In this document: positions 34,251 to 43,016 of the stretch, piece after piece
Layout: each line of letters opens with the position of its first letter
Numbering within the stretch: position 1 is the first letter of the stretch
Assembly (NCBI RefSeq): GCF_022179305.1
Contig: NZ_BPQP01000023.1
Location: 1 to 64,000, forward strand
Source of the DNA: Methylobacterium iners
Lineage (GTDB): Bacteria; Pseudomonadota; Alphaproteobacteria; Rhizobiales; Beijerinckiaceae
Direction of reading: 5' to 3'
DNA: 64,000 bases
Program-made: the position numbers and the translations under genes
Notes under the pieces: generated by a model
What the model was told of the DNA's origin: nothing
What the model saw: the letters and a program-made list of their open reading frames with translations, nothing else
The model's database searches: none

Positions 34251-34317
34251 GCGTCCCCTTCGGGACGCGCTCTAGTCGCGGGCGCCTCGCCCGCCACCGG
34301 AGTCCCCGTGGGTCTCC
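34251..34317. repeat. Three consecutive hairpins
   Basis: GCGTCCC-CTTC-GGGACGC (34251-34268), then GCGGGCG-CCT-CGCCCGC (34278-34294), then an imperfect GGAGTCCC/GGGTCTCC palindrome (about 34299-34317). A regular cluster upstream of the partition genes. It may be a terminator array or a structured RNA. Confidence 0.5.
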
Positions 34318-34504
34318 GCCCTACGGGTGACGATCGCTGACGCTGACGTTCCCCTGAGAGGCAGCGAACACTTCGCCCTGTCATTTCGCGAGAGAGATCA
34401 TCGCCGCGGCCGATCCGCTCTGGGCTTCAGCGCAGACATGGACGAGGCGGATTGCGGAGGGCACGGATCGCCAGCCATCCAGCGCACGACCTGCACGCGC
34501 CGGA

Positions 34505-34520
34505 GTTGCCAGCTGGCAAC
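34505..34520. other. parS-like centromere site 1
   Basis: GTTGCCAGCTGGCAAC, a perfect 16-bp palindrome that fits the GTTnnnnGCnnnnAAC consensus of repABC parS sites. A near copy lies inside repB. Confidence 0.75.
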
Positions 34521-34800
34521 TTTTTGACTCGCCGAAGGGGGAAAAGGGTCCCGTCAAACTCGCGGCATCGTGCCATTCCAGATCGTCGTGGGCCCGTTCA
34601 CAACTGGCTTTGCGTCTGATTTCGACGATCCCGACAGGCCGGTGCTCATCAGGCAGCCGATCCTCTAGCCGCTGACCCAATTCCTCGGAACGCATCCAGT
34701 CTGAGTGGTTAAGGCCGGTTAACCAAAAATCCCTTTGCAAAAGCCCGACTCGGCGCCATTGTGTTACGGCAAATCGCCGCGATGCGCGATGGAACCGTAA

Positions 34801-36018
34801 ATGATCGAACAACCGCAAGAACAGCAAAAATCCGCAGATGCGGTTCGCGCCTCGATCACGGCGATGATTGGAAGCGACGGGAGTGCCCTGTCTGCCGAAC
34901 TCAATGCGCTGCGAAAGGCTCTGTTTCCACCGGCGTCTCAGAAGGTTCTGCGATCATTTTCCTCCGGCGAGGCCGCCAAACTCGTCGGCGTCGCGGACGG
35001 TTATCTTCGGCAGCTTTCGCTCGCCGGCAAAGGTCCGCAAGCCGAGACTGGCCCGGGCGGGCGCCGGTCCTACACCCTTGGACAGATCAACGAGTTGCGG
35101 GAACTGCTCGACGACGCTCCGAAGGGAAAGCGGTATGTCCCTCACAGGACGGACGGGGAGCATTGCCAGGTTCTCGCTGTCGTGAACTTCAAGGGCGGCT
35201 CCGGAAAGACAACGACCGCCGCACACTTGGCACAGTTCTTAGCCTTGAAGGGCTATCGTGTCCTCGCTGTCGACCTCGATCCGCAAGCGTCGATGACGGC
35301 CTTGCACGGCTATCAACCCGAATTCGACGTCGATGCCAACGAGACGCTCTATGCCGCCATCCGGTATGACGGGGGCCAGCGGCCGCTTCCTGAGGTCATT
35401 CGCAAGACCTACTTCTCGGGTCTCGATCTCATCCCGGCGAACCTCGAACTGATGGAGTTCGAGCATGATACGCCGAAGGCCTTAGCGGATCGCGGCAGTG
35501 AACCATTTTTCGGACGCATCGCGACCGCGCTCGGCACGGTGGAAGCCGATTACGATGTGATGGTGCTCGACTGTCCTCCACAACTCGGCTTCCTGACGCT
35601 CGGAGCCTTGTGTGCTGCGACCGCCATGATCGTGACAGTTCATCCGCAGATGCTTGATGTGATGTCCATGTGCCAGTTCCTGCTGATGACCTCAGACATG
35701 CTCGGGGTCGTACAAGAGGCCGGTGCTCATCTGTACTACGACTTTCTTCGCTACGTCGTCACCCGATATGAGCCGTCCGACGGTCCGCAGACCCAGATGG
35801 TCGGGTTTATGCGGTCGCTGTTCCGCGAGCGGGTTCTCACGCATCCGATGCTGAAATCCACCGCGATCTCAGACGCGGGCCTGTCGAAGCAAACTCTGTA
35901 CGAGATCGGTCGAGAGAGCTTCTCCCGCGCCACCTATGATCGGGCGATTGAAGCGCTCGACAATGTCAACGGTGAGATCCTCGCCCTGATGCATCAAGCC
36001 TGGAATCGGCCGACATGA
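34801..36018 (+). CDS. repA: Plasmid partition ATPase RepA (ParA type)
   Basis: 405 aa. An N-terminal DNA-binding region (FSSGEAAKLVGVADGYLRQL, GGRRSYTLGQINELREL) is followed by the ATPase domain: VLAVVNFKGGSGKTTTAAHL (deviant Walker A), VLAVDLDPQASMTALHG and VMVLDCPPQLGFLTLGAL. The length and the N-terminal motif match RepA of repABC plasmids. It moves RepB-parS complexes to segregate the plasmid and represses its own operon. The stop overlaps the repB start by four bases. Confidence 0.93.
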   Translation: MIEQPQEQQKSADAVRASITAMIGSDGSALSAELNALRKALFPPASQKVLRSFSSGEAAKLVGVADGYLRQLSLAGKGPQAETGPGGRRSYTLGQINELRELLDDAPKGKRYVPHRTDGEHCQVLAVVNFKGGSGKTTTAAHLAQFLALKGYRVLAVDLDPQASMTALHGYQPEFDVDANETLYAAIRYDGGQRPLPEVIRKTYFSGLDLIPANLELMEFEHDTPKALADRGSEPFFGRIATALGTVEADYDVMVLDCPPQLGFLTLGALCAATAMIVTVHPQMLDVMSMCQFLLMTSDMLGVVQEAGAHLYYDFLRYVVTRYEPSDGPQTQMVGFMRSLFRERVLTHPMLKSTAISDAGLSKQTLYEIGRESFSRATYDRAIEALDNVNGEILALMHQAWNRPT

Positions 36019-37079
36019 TCAAGCGGAAGGATACGCTTCGCGCTGCATTGACGGCGCGCGAGCGCGAGTTGCCAACTGGCAACTTTGCGAACACGGACGG
36101 GGAGGGGCGGGAGCCTTCCGCGGCCCCGTCGGCCCTTCCACTAGCGGCTGAGCCCGCCCGGCCGCTCGTGCGCTCAGGAGCGGTCGGGGCGATGGGGCGC
36201 AGCCTTGGCCGCATCGCACACGCGGCCGACGAGGCACGCGCCATGATCGCCGCCGGCGACACGGTGGTCGAATTGGACCCCGGCTTAGTGGACCCGTCCT
36301 TCATCCCCGACCGTCTCCCCACCGAGGCGCAGGATGCTACAGATCTGATTGCGTTGATCCGGGACCACGGACAGCAGGTTCCGATCCTCGTTCGACCCCA
36401 TCCGGACCGCCCCAATCGCTACCAGGTGGCCTATGGTCATCGTCGGCTGCGCGCCGCGGTCGCGCTTGGACGACCCATTCGGGCTGTCGTGAAAACGCTC
36501 TCGGACGCCGATCTCGTGGTGGCCCAAGGCCAGGAGAACTCCGCCCGCACCGATCTCAGTTACATCGAACGGGCTCTCTTCGCCGTCTCGCTCGAGGACC
36601 GCGGTTTTGACCGCGCCACAGTCATGTCGGCTCTGGCGATGGAGAAAACGCAGCTCTCGCGCCTGATCGCGATCGGGCGGGCCGTCCCCGCCTCGCTGGT
36701 GACCGCCATCGGTCCCGCTCCGAAGACAGGGCGTCCGCGCTGGTCAGCCCTCGTGGAGGCCCTCGCGCGAGCCGACGCGGACGAGCTGCTCAAAGTGACG
36801 CTCGGCCGGAAGGATTTCCAAGGTCTCGATTCGGACGGCCGCTTCGGGCGTGTTCTCACAGCCCTGACGGCGACACCACGCCCCGAACGCGGTGGACTGG
36901 TCTCGGCTTGGAAGAATTCCATCGGCCAAGCCGTCGTTCGCATCGATCAGAATGCCCGACGCACCCATCTCACCATCGACGAGCGTATTGAACCGAGCTT
37001 CGGCGCCTTTCTGATCGAGAACTTGCCCAATCTCTACGACGCGTTTCAGTCTCGAAAGACGAAAGGCGACTCGTCATGA
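36015..37079 (+). CDS. repB: Plasmid partition protein RepB (ParB type)
   Basis: 354 aa. Contains RPHPDRPNRYQVAYGHRRLR AAVALG (the ParB GERR-like box), QGQENSARTDLSYIERALFA and a helix-turn-helix near DRATVMSALAMEKTQLSRLI, then a RepB-specific C-terminal domain. It binds parS; candidate sites are at 34505 and inside its own gene at 36068. Coupled to repA. No RepC follows: the next gene is a different initiator, so this is a repAB-plus-RepA_C arrangement. Confidence 0.92.
   Translation: MIKRKDTLRAALTARERELPTGNFANTDGEGREPSAAPSALPLAAEPARPLVRSGAVGAMGRSLGRIAHAADEARAMIAAGDTVVELDPGLVDPSFIPDRLPTEAQDATDLIALIRDHGQQVPILVRPHPDRPNRYQVAYGHRRLRAAVALGRPIRAVVKTLSDADLVVAQGQENSARTDLSYIERALFAVSLEDRGFDRATVMSALAMEKTQLSRLIAIGRAVPASLVTAIGPAPKTGRPRWSALVEALARADADELLKVTLGRKDFQGLDSDGRFGRVLTALTATPRPERGGLVSAWKNSIGQAVVRIDQNARRTHLTIDERIEPSFGAFLIENLPNLYDAFQSRKTKGDSS
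36068..36083. other. parS-like centromere site 2
   Basis: GTTGCCAACTGGCAAC within the 5' part of repB, one base different from site 1 at the centre. It encodes part of the Leu-Pro-Thr-Gly-Asn stretch at residues ~19-23. Confidence 0.65.
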
Positions 37080-37266
37080 CGAATGTTTCGCAAGGCCTAC
37101 AATCAAGGGGGGAGGGTAGGCGCCGAGCCACGACTCCATCGATTCACAGGAATCTCGGTCGGTGCCTTAGAAATCTGAATACCCCGACTCGGTGGGTGCC
37201 GATCCGGCGCGTTAGCCTCTGGGCGAAACCAACCATTGGACTTTCCACCTGTACCGAGCTCCAACG

Positions 37267-38394
37267 ATGATGTCCGTCACTCAGCTCGACGGCTCCGACG
37301 ACATCCGAGACCCGGATCTCGTAGCACTGGTCGAGAAGGCGCGCGGAAGCGTCGCCTACAACGCGACCTTGACTGTCGCACGCGCCGACCAAGCCCGACG
37401 CGATGCCGATCGTATCCAGGCTGAGACCGCCGAGGTTCAGCGGAACACGATCATCGGCGCACGCGCCAAGCTGGCCCGGAATGCCCGGCGTCGCGATCTC
37501 ATTCGGGAGGTCATCGAAAACGAGCCGGCCGCACCCGAAAACATTCAGCACCTCCACTCGGTCCTCGCCTTGTGCGGCCTTCCCTATCGGGAGCCGAAAG
37601 GCGCGACGAACTTCTTCCGCGAGTATGGGCGCAATACGCTGGCCATCAATGCCGGCCGTCTCACCAATCCGATCTCAGGCGAGATGGAGTTGCAAGGCCT
37701 TCCCTATGGACCGAAGGCCAGGCTCCTGCTCCTGCATCTGTGCACCGAGGCGGTCAAGCAACGCAGTCCCAAGATCGAAGTCGCGCACAGTCTGTCGGGT
37801 TTTATCCGCGATATGGGCTTTCCCGTCACGGGCGGAGACCGGGGCACCCTGAAGCAGTTCAAGGAACAACTGAACCGATTGGCAGCCTGCAGCATGCAGA
37901 TCGGCCTATGGGACGGCAGCCGCGCATCGACGCTCAACGTGCCCCCCTTCCGTCAGTTGGATGTCTGGTTGCCGCTCAACGCGCACCCAGACCAGGGTCT
38001 GCTCTGGTCGTCGACCATCACCTTCCAGACCGATTTTTTCGACAATCTGCTCCAGCACGCATTGCCGGTCGACATCAGGGCGGCCCGCGCCTTTGCCGGC
38101 TCCGCCCGGCAGCTCGATCTGCTCTTCTGGGTCGGATATCGCCTGTCTCGGCTCGAGCGACCACTCCGTCTTACGTGGGATAACCTCTACAAGCAGTTCG
38201 GTAGCGAGAACGGCTCGATTCGGTCCTTCCGACAGGAATTTCGGAAGGACGTCGCACATCTCACCGAAGTCTTTCCCCGCCTAAAGCTCACCTTGGACGA
38301 GAATGGGATGCAACTCCTGCCATCCGACCAGAAGGACCTTCTGGTGCCGCCGAAAGCCATCCTCGCGAATAGGCGTGCACGCGCAAAGGGTTGA
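37267..38394 (+). CDS. Plasmid replication initiator, RepA_C family
   Basis: 375 aa from adjacent ATGs at 37267/37270. A helical N-terminus (ARADQARRDADRIQAETAEV) leads into the plasmid-encoded RepA domain: LPYREPKGATNFFREYGRNT, LPYGPKARLLLLHLCTEAVK, GTLKQFKEQLNRLAACSMQI, FFDNLLQHALPVDIRAARAF and LDLLFWVGYRLSRLERPLRL. It starts replication by binding iterons. Ten iteron-like repeats begin two bases after its stop. The 187-bp gap from repB may hold a control RNA, not identified. Confidence 0.9.
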   Translation: MMSVTQLDGSDDIRDPDLVALVEKARGSVAYNATLTVARADQARRDADRIQAETAEVQRNTIIGARAKLARNARRRDLIREVIENEPAAPENIQHLHSVLALCGLPYREPKGATNFFREYGRNTLAINAGRLTNPISGEMELQGLPYGPKARLLLLHLCTEAVKQRSPKIEVAHSLSGFIRDMGFPVTGGDRGTLKQFKEQLNRLAACSMQIGLWDGSRASTLNVPPFRQLDVWLPLNAHPDQGLLWSSTITFQTDFFDNLLQHALPVDIRAARAFAGSARQLDLLFWVGYRLSRLERPLRLTWDNLYKQFGSENGSIRSFRQEFRKDVAHLTEVFPRLKLTLDENGMQLLPSDQKDLLVPPKAILANRRARAKG

Positions 38395-38396
38395 TT

Positions 38397-39172
38397 CCGC
38401 CGACTTCCCTACGGCTGATTCGCCCAGCGTCGCTCCGAGTCCCCTTTGCATTGTGCCGCAGGGTCGGCAGGCAGGCGCGCGCCGATCACATCCGAGCCTG
38501 CAACGGCGGCATCCATCTCACACCACAGCGTCATGCCACGTCATCGGAGCGGCGCACGTAGACTTGCCTACGCCTCTCGCCTCCGTACCAGCACGACCAC
38601 TTCCAATCACCGGCGAGACACGCGGACTCTACAGGCTCTTCACATCCCGTCATGCCACCTCATACCTGATCTCCTTGCTCATGATCGATCGCCAGGATCA
38701 GAGAGGTTCGGTCGACGGCCGTCGCCGCGCCGTCGCGCGGGCAGACATCAATGAGTCCAGCTCATCGCAGTCTGGTCTAAACACCGTCAATGCATTGCCA
38801 GTCGCACTCTCTGCGTGGGACCACACCATCCCGTCGTCTCGATGCCTGCATGACCGTCTGACACGCTGAGTTGCCTACGCCACATCCGGACGATCTCTCC
38901 CCACCTCGGGTCTTGGCCACGCCGATTTCCCTACGCTTAACTCGGGGTCGAATTTGGTCCTTGCGGGTCGTGTACTCGGCCACCGCGTCACGCTGATCAC
39001 CCTACGTCAGCGCTAGAAAAATGCTCAGAGCCTTGAAGGGTTTAGACAAAGCTTGCCGCTGATTACCCTACGCTAGCACGCCGAGTCGCCTACGTCTGAC
39101 ACCGCCCGCGACGCTGATGTGCCTACGCAGTCACGCTGATATGCCTACGGATCTACGCCGATATGCCTACGC
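38397..39172 (+). repeat. Ten iterons, probable origin of replication
   Basis: Repeats of the form ACGCYGAnnTnCCTACGC start at 38397, 38555, 38863, 38919, 38990, 39056, 39078, 39111, 39133 and 39155. The last five include pairs spaced exactly 22 bases (two helical turns): 39056/39078 and 39111/39133/39155. All are in the same orientation. The first two are isolated and more divergent. Location directly after the initiator gene fits an iteron-controlled origin. No other gene lies in this stretch. Confidence 0.85.
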
Positions 39173-39330
39173 GAAACGGTGTTAAGTATCTCATTTGAAA
39201 AGGGATTTCGGCTGCGCATATAGCTTTACTGATAGCTCTACAGATAGAGCACGCGGAATCTCTTTTCCGAATCATCATAACAAAGCGACTTCTCAAAAAA
39301 TTTCTTTTTGAAAAAGGGAGGGGAGTTGAT
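39173..39330. other. AT-rich segment beside the iterons, possible unwinding region
   Basis: Clearly richer in A+T than its surroundings (GTATCTCATTTGAAAAGG, CAAAAAATTTCTTTTTG) with a GCTCTA-CAGA-TAGAGC hairpin at 39235-39250. An AT-rich block next to iterons is the usual place for strand opening. No clear DnaA box was found by eye. Confidence 0.55.
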
Positions 39331-39870
39331 TGCCGATAGGGCATTGGACGATGGTTGAGGGCACAACCTGAAACGGCGTCGGTTGACCTCATTTCATCAT
39401 GGGAATGTGGAACCGTTGACTACGATGGCGGTCAATGCCGGATCCCAAATCGTTGAGCACTCGAGGCTCCATAAAGTGCTATCGGTGGCAACTCTCTGCA
39501 CGTAGTATCTGCCCAAAGCAAAGTACTCGGCAAAGCCGTGTTGATGTCGGATTGGTACAGATTGTTTCGACACGAGTAGCCATTCATCCGTCTTGCCAAT
39601 GATCCGTGGTCCTGTGTCGAGTAGAATTCAACCTGGCTGCGATGCGAATGGAACCGTCGCTGGGCGCCCCATCCTGAAACCAGTGATATGCTCAGTCTGC
39701 CAAGAATACTGGCGCGGATCGGTCTGCCTCAAGGACGAGCGGTGCCCCCAAAATGCTGACGCATTTCGGCTCCCCCACTCGCCGGCTTCGCCGGTCGCTC
39801 TGCGATCCTTGACCCAGGCCGACACGAGCCCGTGCACGCCCTCGTCTTCACACGATGAGAGGAACACGAC
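39331..39870. other. Intergenic, nothing recognised
   Basis: 540 bases between the origin and a small gene. No repeat or gene with support. A half parS-like GGTGGCAAC appears at about 39485. Confidence 0.4.
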
Positions 39871-40038
39871 ATGTCCCGTATCGACCATATCGCGGAACTG
39901 CGCGCGGAGCTCGCCCACTGCGTCCTGACCAAGCGAGAGCGGGCCCAGATCGAAGCGGAACTGAAAAGCGCTCTTCTTGCGCTGGCTCCAAGCGATGATT
40001 CCACTCCAGAGGCCGCCTGTGAGGCCTACGCCGGCTAG
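39871..40038 (+). CDS. Small protein, function unknown
   Basis: 55 aa: MSRIDHIAELRAELAHCVLT, KRERAQIEAELKSALLALAP, then an acidic tail. It looks like one long amphipathic helical hairpin. GAGAGGA lies about nine bases ahead of the ATG, a good ribosome site. Codon use is like neighbours. No family recognised. It may be a small regulator near the origin. Confidence 0.6.
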   Translation: MSRIDHIAELRAELAHCVLTKRERAQIEAELKSALLALAPSDDSTPEAACEAYAG

Positions 40039-40253
40039 GAAGCGGAGCATCGGACACGGGAGGCGGCTCACCCGCCTCCCAGCCTTCCGCATGATCGGCA
40101 AACCAGCCGTTCCCGAAGGCTCGTCACCCGACCTAAACCTGTGACTTTTCACAACGTGTCTCGGATCGGAACGGCTCGTAGGTTCACATCCACTGGCCGG
40201 CGGCGGGACGTTCTCGCCTTTGGCCGGAGAAAGGGCGCGAGCCGGATCATGCG

Positions 40254-41003
40254 ATGAAGGTGCTCGTCGTCAACAACCAGAAGGGCGGCGTCGGCAAAAG
40301 TATGATCGCCGTCCATCTCGCCTGGTACTTCGCGGAAATCGGCCAACGGGTGCTGTTCGTCGATCTCGATCCGCAGCGGAACGGAACCTCGACCCTTGAG
40401 ACGTATGTGGGGGCCGTTCCTGCCTCCGCGCTGTTCGCGGAAATGGTCCAAATCGAACCTTTGACGGAACCGGGCATTCGCGTGGTGCCGGGTGACGCGA
40501 AGCTCCAGAATATCAATGACGTCGATGCTCAGGTCATCAACCAATACAAAGCCAATCTAACGGTTGCCGCCGGCGGCTTCGACGTTGCGGTGATCGACAC
40601 GCCGCCGACATTCGGCGTGCGCAACCTCGCGGCACTGATCGGTGCGCGCTACGTGCTCGCACCGATCGACCTCGACGAGTACGCGATCGATGGCATCGAA
40701 GCGCTGCTGCGCAACGTTACCGGGGTCAAACAACGGTTCAATCCCGATCTCACTTTCCTCGGATTGATGCCCAACCGGCTTCAGGCGACGTCGCCCCGCC
40801 AGCGTGCGAATCTGGAAACCCTCGTTCGAAACGTCGGCCCCAGGTACCTGTTCGACGGCGTGATCCCGCAGAGGTCGGCGCTCAGCGAAGCCCTGTCCGA
40901 GAAAAAGCCGGTCTGGGCCCTCACCAAGACCTCCGCTCGAGAGACCGGGCGAGAGATCCGAGCGGTATTCGCGCGCATAGCAAGCCGAATGGAGATCGCC
41001 TGA
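40254..41003 (+). CDS. parA: ParA-family ATPase (second partition system)
   Basis: 249 aa, no N-terminal DNA-binding extension. MKVLVVNNQKGGVGKSMIAV gives the deviant Walker A (Lys10, Lys15), with VLFVDLDPQRNGTSTLE and VAVIDTPPTFGVRNLAALIG following, then the C-terminal FDGVIPQRSALSEALSEKKP of IncC-like ParAs. It overlaps the downstream parB start. Unlike the RepA at 34801 it is the short type that pairs with KorB-like ParB proteins and may serve gene control or transfer coordination. Confidence 0.92.
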   Translation: MKVLVVNNQKGGVGKSMIAVHLAWYFAEIGQRVLFVDLDPQRNGTSTLETYVGAVPASALFAEMVQIEPLTEPGIRVVPGDAKLQNINDVDAQVINQYKANLTVAAGGFDVAVIDTPPTFGVRNLAALIGARYVLAPIDLDEYAIDGIEALLRNVTGVKQRFNPDLTFLGLMPNRLQATSPRQRANLETLVRNVGPRYLFDGVIPQRSALSEALSEKKPVWALTKTSARETGREIRAVFARIASRMEIA

Positions 41004-41989
41004 TGAGCTACGCTCACAAGGTCGAAGGCCTCGCCACCTTGTTCCAGGGTCTCGACGGCGTGGAAGGCGCGGTGAGCGCCACCGGTGCACCCTTGGAAAT
41101 TCCGCTTGCCGCCATCGAGGAGGATGAAAACCAGCCGCGCATGCGGTTCAGCGAGGCCGAACTCGATGAACTCGCGGCCTCGATCGTAGCGCGTGGTGTC
41201 CGGCAGGCGATCACCGTCACGCCGAAAGGGGAGGGGGGTCGGCACCGTATCCTTTACGGCGCCCGTCGGTTCCGAGCCGCGCAGCGCGCTGGCTTATCGA
41301 CCATCCCTGCCGTGATCCGTGAACCTTCGCCCGACGATGCCTACGATCAGATGATCGAGAACATTCAGCGGGAGGGCCTGACCTCGGCGGAGATCGCGGC
41401 TTTCGTGAGCTGCCGAATCGTGCTCGGCGAGGCGCAAGCCGACATCGCCCGCCGACTTGGGAAGGCCCCGGCGTTCGTCGCCTTGCATGCCGCGGTCGCG
41501 CACATGCCCGAACTCCTCCGGAGCAAGATCGATTCTGCACCAATCCGCGGTCTGTACGACCTCTATCAGGCATGGCGGAGCCAACCCAAGCCGGTGCTCG
41601 CGTTCTGCGAGTCGCGAGAGGGCTTCACCCGAGCGGAGGTGACGACGTTTCTCACGAGCCTGAAGGATGCTTCCGCACCGCAGGTCGACCCTGTTTCACG
41701 GGTCGAATTCTTCGAAGTGCCTTTGCCGCCCGTCGAGGAGCGCGTTCCATCTGCGTCCGCTCGAGGAAAGCGCCATCAGCCAGGCGAAGTGCGTTCGACA
41801 GGGGCGCCTTCGGTCAATGGTGTGGACGCCGTCGTCCGCGTTGGCCAGCGCGAAGGGCGGTTGCTTCTTGATCGCCAAGCCGATCGCGGGCCGGACCACG
41901 CTCGTATCCGCTACGACGATGGTACGATCGCCGAGGTCCTACTTTCGGACCTCCATCTTGCGGCCCTGCGTGACCGGCGGTCCGCATGA
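41003..41989 (+). CDS. parB: ParB / KorB-like DNA-binding protein
   Basis: 328 aa. ParB core: IEEDENQPRMRFSEAELDEL, ASIVARGVRQAITVTPKG, GRHRILYGARRFRAAQRAGL and DQMIENIQREGLTSAEIAAF. A helix-turn-helix follows (LGEAQADIARRLGKAPAFVA). The C-terminal ~55 residues (VDAVVRVGQREGRLLLDRQA ... DDGTIAEVLLSDLHLAAL) match the SH3-like dimer domain of KorB. It may act both in partition and as a global repressor of transfer genes, as KorB does in IncP plasmids; the latter is inference. The start overlaps the parA stop. Confidence 0.9.
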   Translation: MSYAHKVEGLATLFQGLDGVEGAVSATGAPLEIPLAAIEEDENQPRMRFSEAELDELAASIVARGVRQAITVTPKGEGGRHRILYGARRFRAAQRAGLSTIPAVIREPSPDDAYDQMIENIQREGLTSAEIAAFVSCRIVLGEAQADIARRLGKAPAFVALHAAVAHMPELLRSKIDSAPIRGLYDLYQAWRSQPKPVLAFCESREGFTRAEVTTFLTSLKDASAPQVDPVSRVEFFEVPLPPVEERVPSASARGKRHQPGEVRSTGAPSVNGVDAVVRVGQREGRLLLDRQADRGPDHARIRYDDGTIAEVLLSDLHLAALRDRRSA

Positions 41990-42180
41990 AGCCGAATGTA
42001 TGTGTTTGCCCGGGCAAACATCGCAATTCGGTCGCCGGGAGAGGTTTTGAGCGACGAACCGCTTGGCCGGCGAAAACGCCTGACGGCCTTCATGATGGTG
42101 ATCATGCCGAGCGCGTCGGGTCACGAGCTACACGGGTTCGTCCACGGCAAGACCGCGCTGCTTTTCCACCCGCAGGGCGG

Positions 42181-42270
42181 AGCGGAACGCGAAGCGGCCG
42201 GAGGCCGAACGCGCTTCCCCATAGCGCCGTAGAGAGGCCGGAGGCTGTGGGGAAAGCGGCTTCCGTTCGC
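42181..42270. other. Inverted-repeat cluster, part of candidate oriT
   Basis: CGCTTCCCCATAG (42212-42224) faces CTGTGGGGAAAGCG (42245-42258), and outer arms GAACGCGAAGC and GCTTCCGTTCGC extend the symmetry. GGCCGGAGGC occurs twice. The region 41990-42467 has no gene and lies directly ahead of mobC, where oriT is expected. Confidence 0.5.
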
Positions 42271-42410
42271 GGAGCCTGCGGAGCGATGTGGCTCCCGTCT
42301 CACCCTGGCGACATCGGAGACCCGCACCCTCGACATCGCCGTCGGATCCGACTGTGCTGCAGTACTGTCGGTTCGACGGAAGGGGCGTGGATGGATGAGC
42401 GAGGTCTAGT

Positions 42411-42418
42411 GCAGGATA
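42411..42418 (-). other. Candidate oriT nic site
   Basis: On the minus strand the sequence CCTATCCTGCAC matches the YATCCTG|Y nick consensus recognised by MOBP relaxases of the RP4 and VirD2 type. The cut would fall between bases 42412 and 42411. It is 50 bases upstream of mobC, and the relaxase two genes on has MOBP motifs. Confidence 0.6.
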
Positions 42419-42467
42419 GGCTTGCCGCCAGCATTGTATTACGGGGTTGGTTGTCTATTGAGGCGTC

Positions 42468-43016
42468 ATGGCGACACTGACGTTCCGAGTGCCGGACGAG
42501 GTCGCCACGCGCTTCGCGGCTCATGCTCGCGGCGAGGGCGGGAAGTCGGCCCTTCTCCGGCGGTTGATCGACGAGGCGGTCGGTGCGCGCCATGCGGCAT
42601 TGGCAAATGGTGCCGGTTCGGCGCTGCCGGCGATTTCCGCTGCACTCGGACCTTCGACGAAGGTCACCTTGCGTCTGCGTGCGGACGAGATGGCCCAGGT
42701 CGTCGCGCTCGCCGAGGCGCGTGGGATGAGCCGGACGCAGTGGATCACCTCCCTGGTCCGGGCGCGGCTCGGTGTGGAACACCCGCAGACTGGAGACGAG
42801 CGTGTCGCCCTGCGAGCGATCGCCCGCGAGCTCAACCGCATCGGCAGCAACGTCAATCAGATCGCTCGCGCGGCGAACAGCGATGCACGATCGAACCGGT
42901 CCGTCGCGGTTGATGCCGGCCTGCTGGCGGAGATGAGTGCGGCGGTGGACCGGCTCTCGGACGCGCTCCGCCAAGCGCTGGGCCGTAGCGCCGGCTACTG
43001 GGATACCGGAGCGTGA
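42468..43016 (+). CDS. mobC: MobC-like relaxosome accessory protein
   Basis: 182 aa. The N-terminus is ribbon-helix-helix-like (MATLTFRVPDEVATRFAAHA, KSALLRRLIDEAV), with a second similar segment (KVTLRLRADEMAQVVALAEA). The C-terminus has the MobC signature ELNRIGSNVNQIARAANSDA. It binds oriT and helps the relaxase load. It overlaps the relaxase start by four bases (GTGA). Confidence 0.87.
   Translation: MATLTFRVPDEVATRFAAHARGEGGKSALLRRLIDEAVGARHAALANGAGSALPAISAALGPSTKVTLRLRADEMAQVVALAEARGMSRTQWITSLVRARLGVEHPQTGDERVALRAIARELNRIGSNVNQIARAANSDARSNRSVAVDAGLLAEMSAAVDRLSDALRQALGRSAGYWDTGA

Larger units (their letters stand above)
33641..34800. other. Upstream region of repAB
   Basis: 1.16 kb without a recognisable gene. 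It holds three tandem hairpins (34251-34317), a parS palindrome (34505-34520) and presumably the repAB promoter close to 34780. Short open frames here have no family signature. Confidence 0.5.

Noticed and set aside
38397-39172. Iterons considered as a CRISPR array
   Set aside because: Repeats are 18 bp, variable, irregularly spaced over most of the region, and no cas gene is present.
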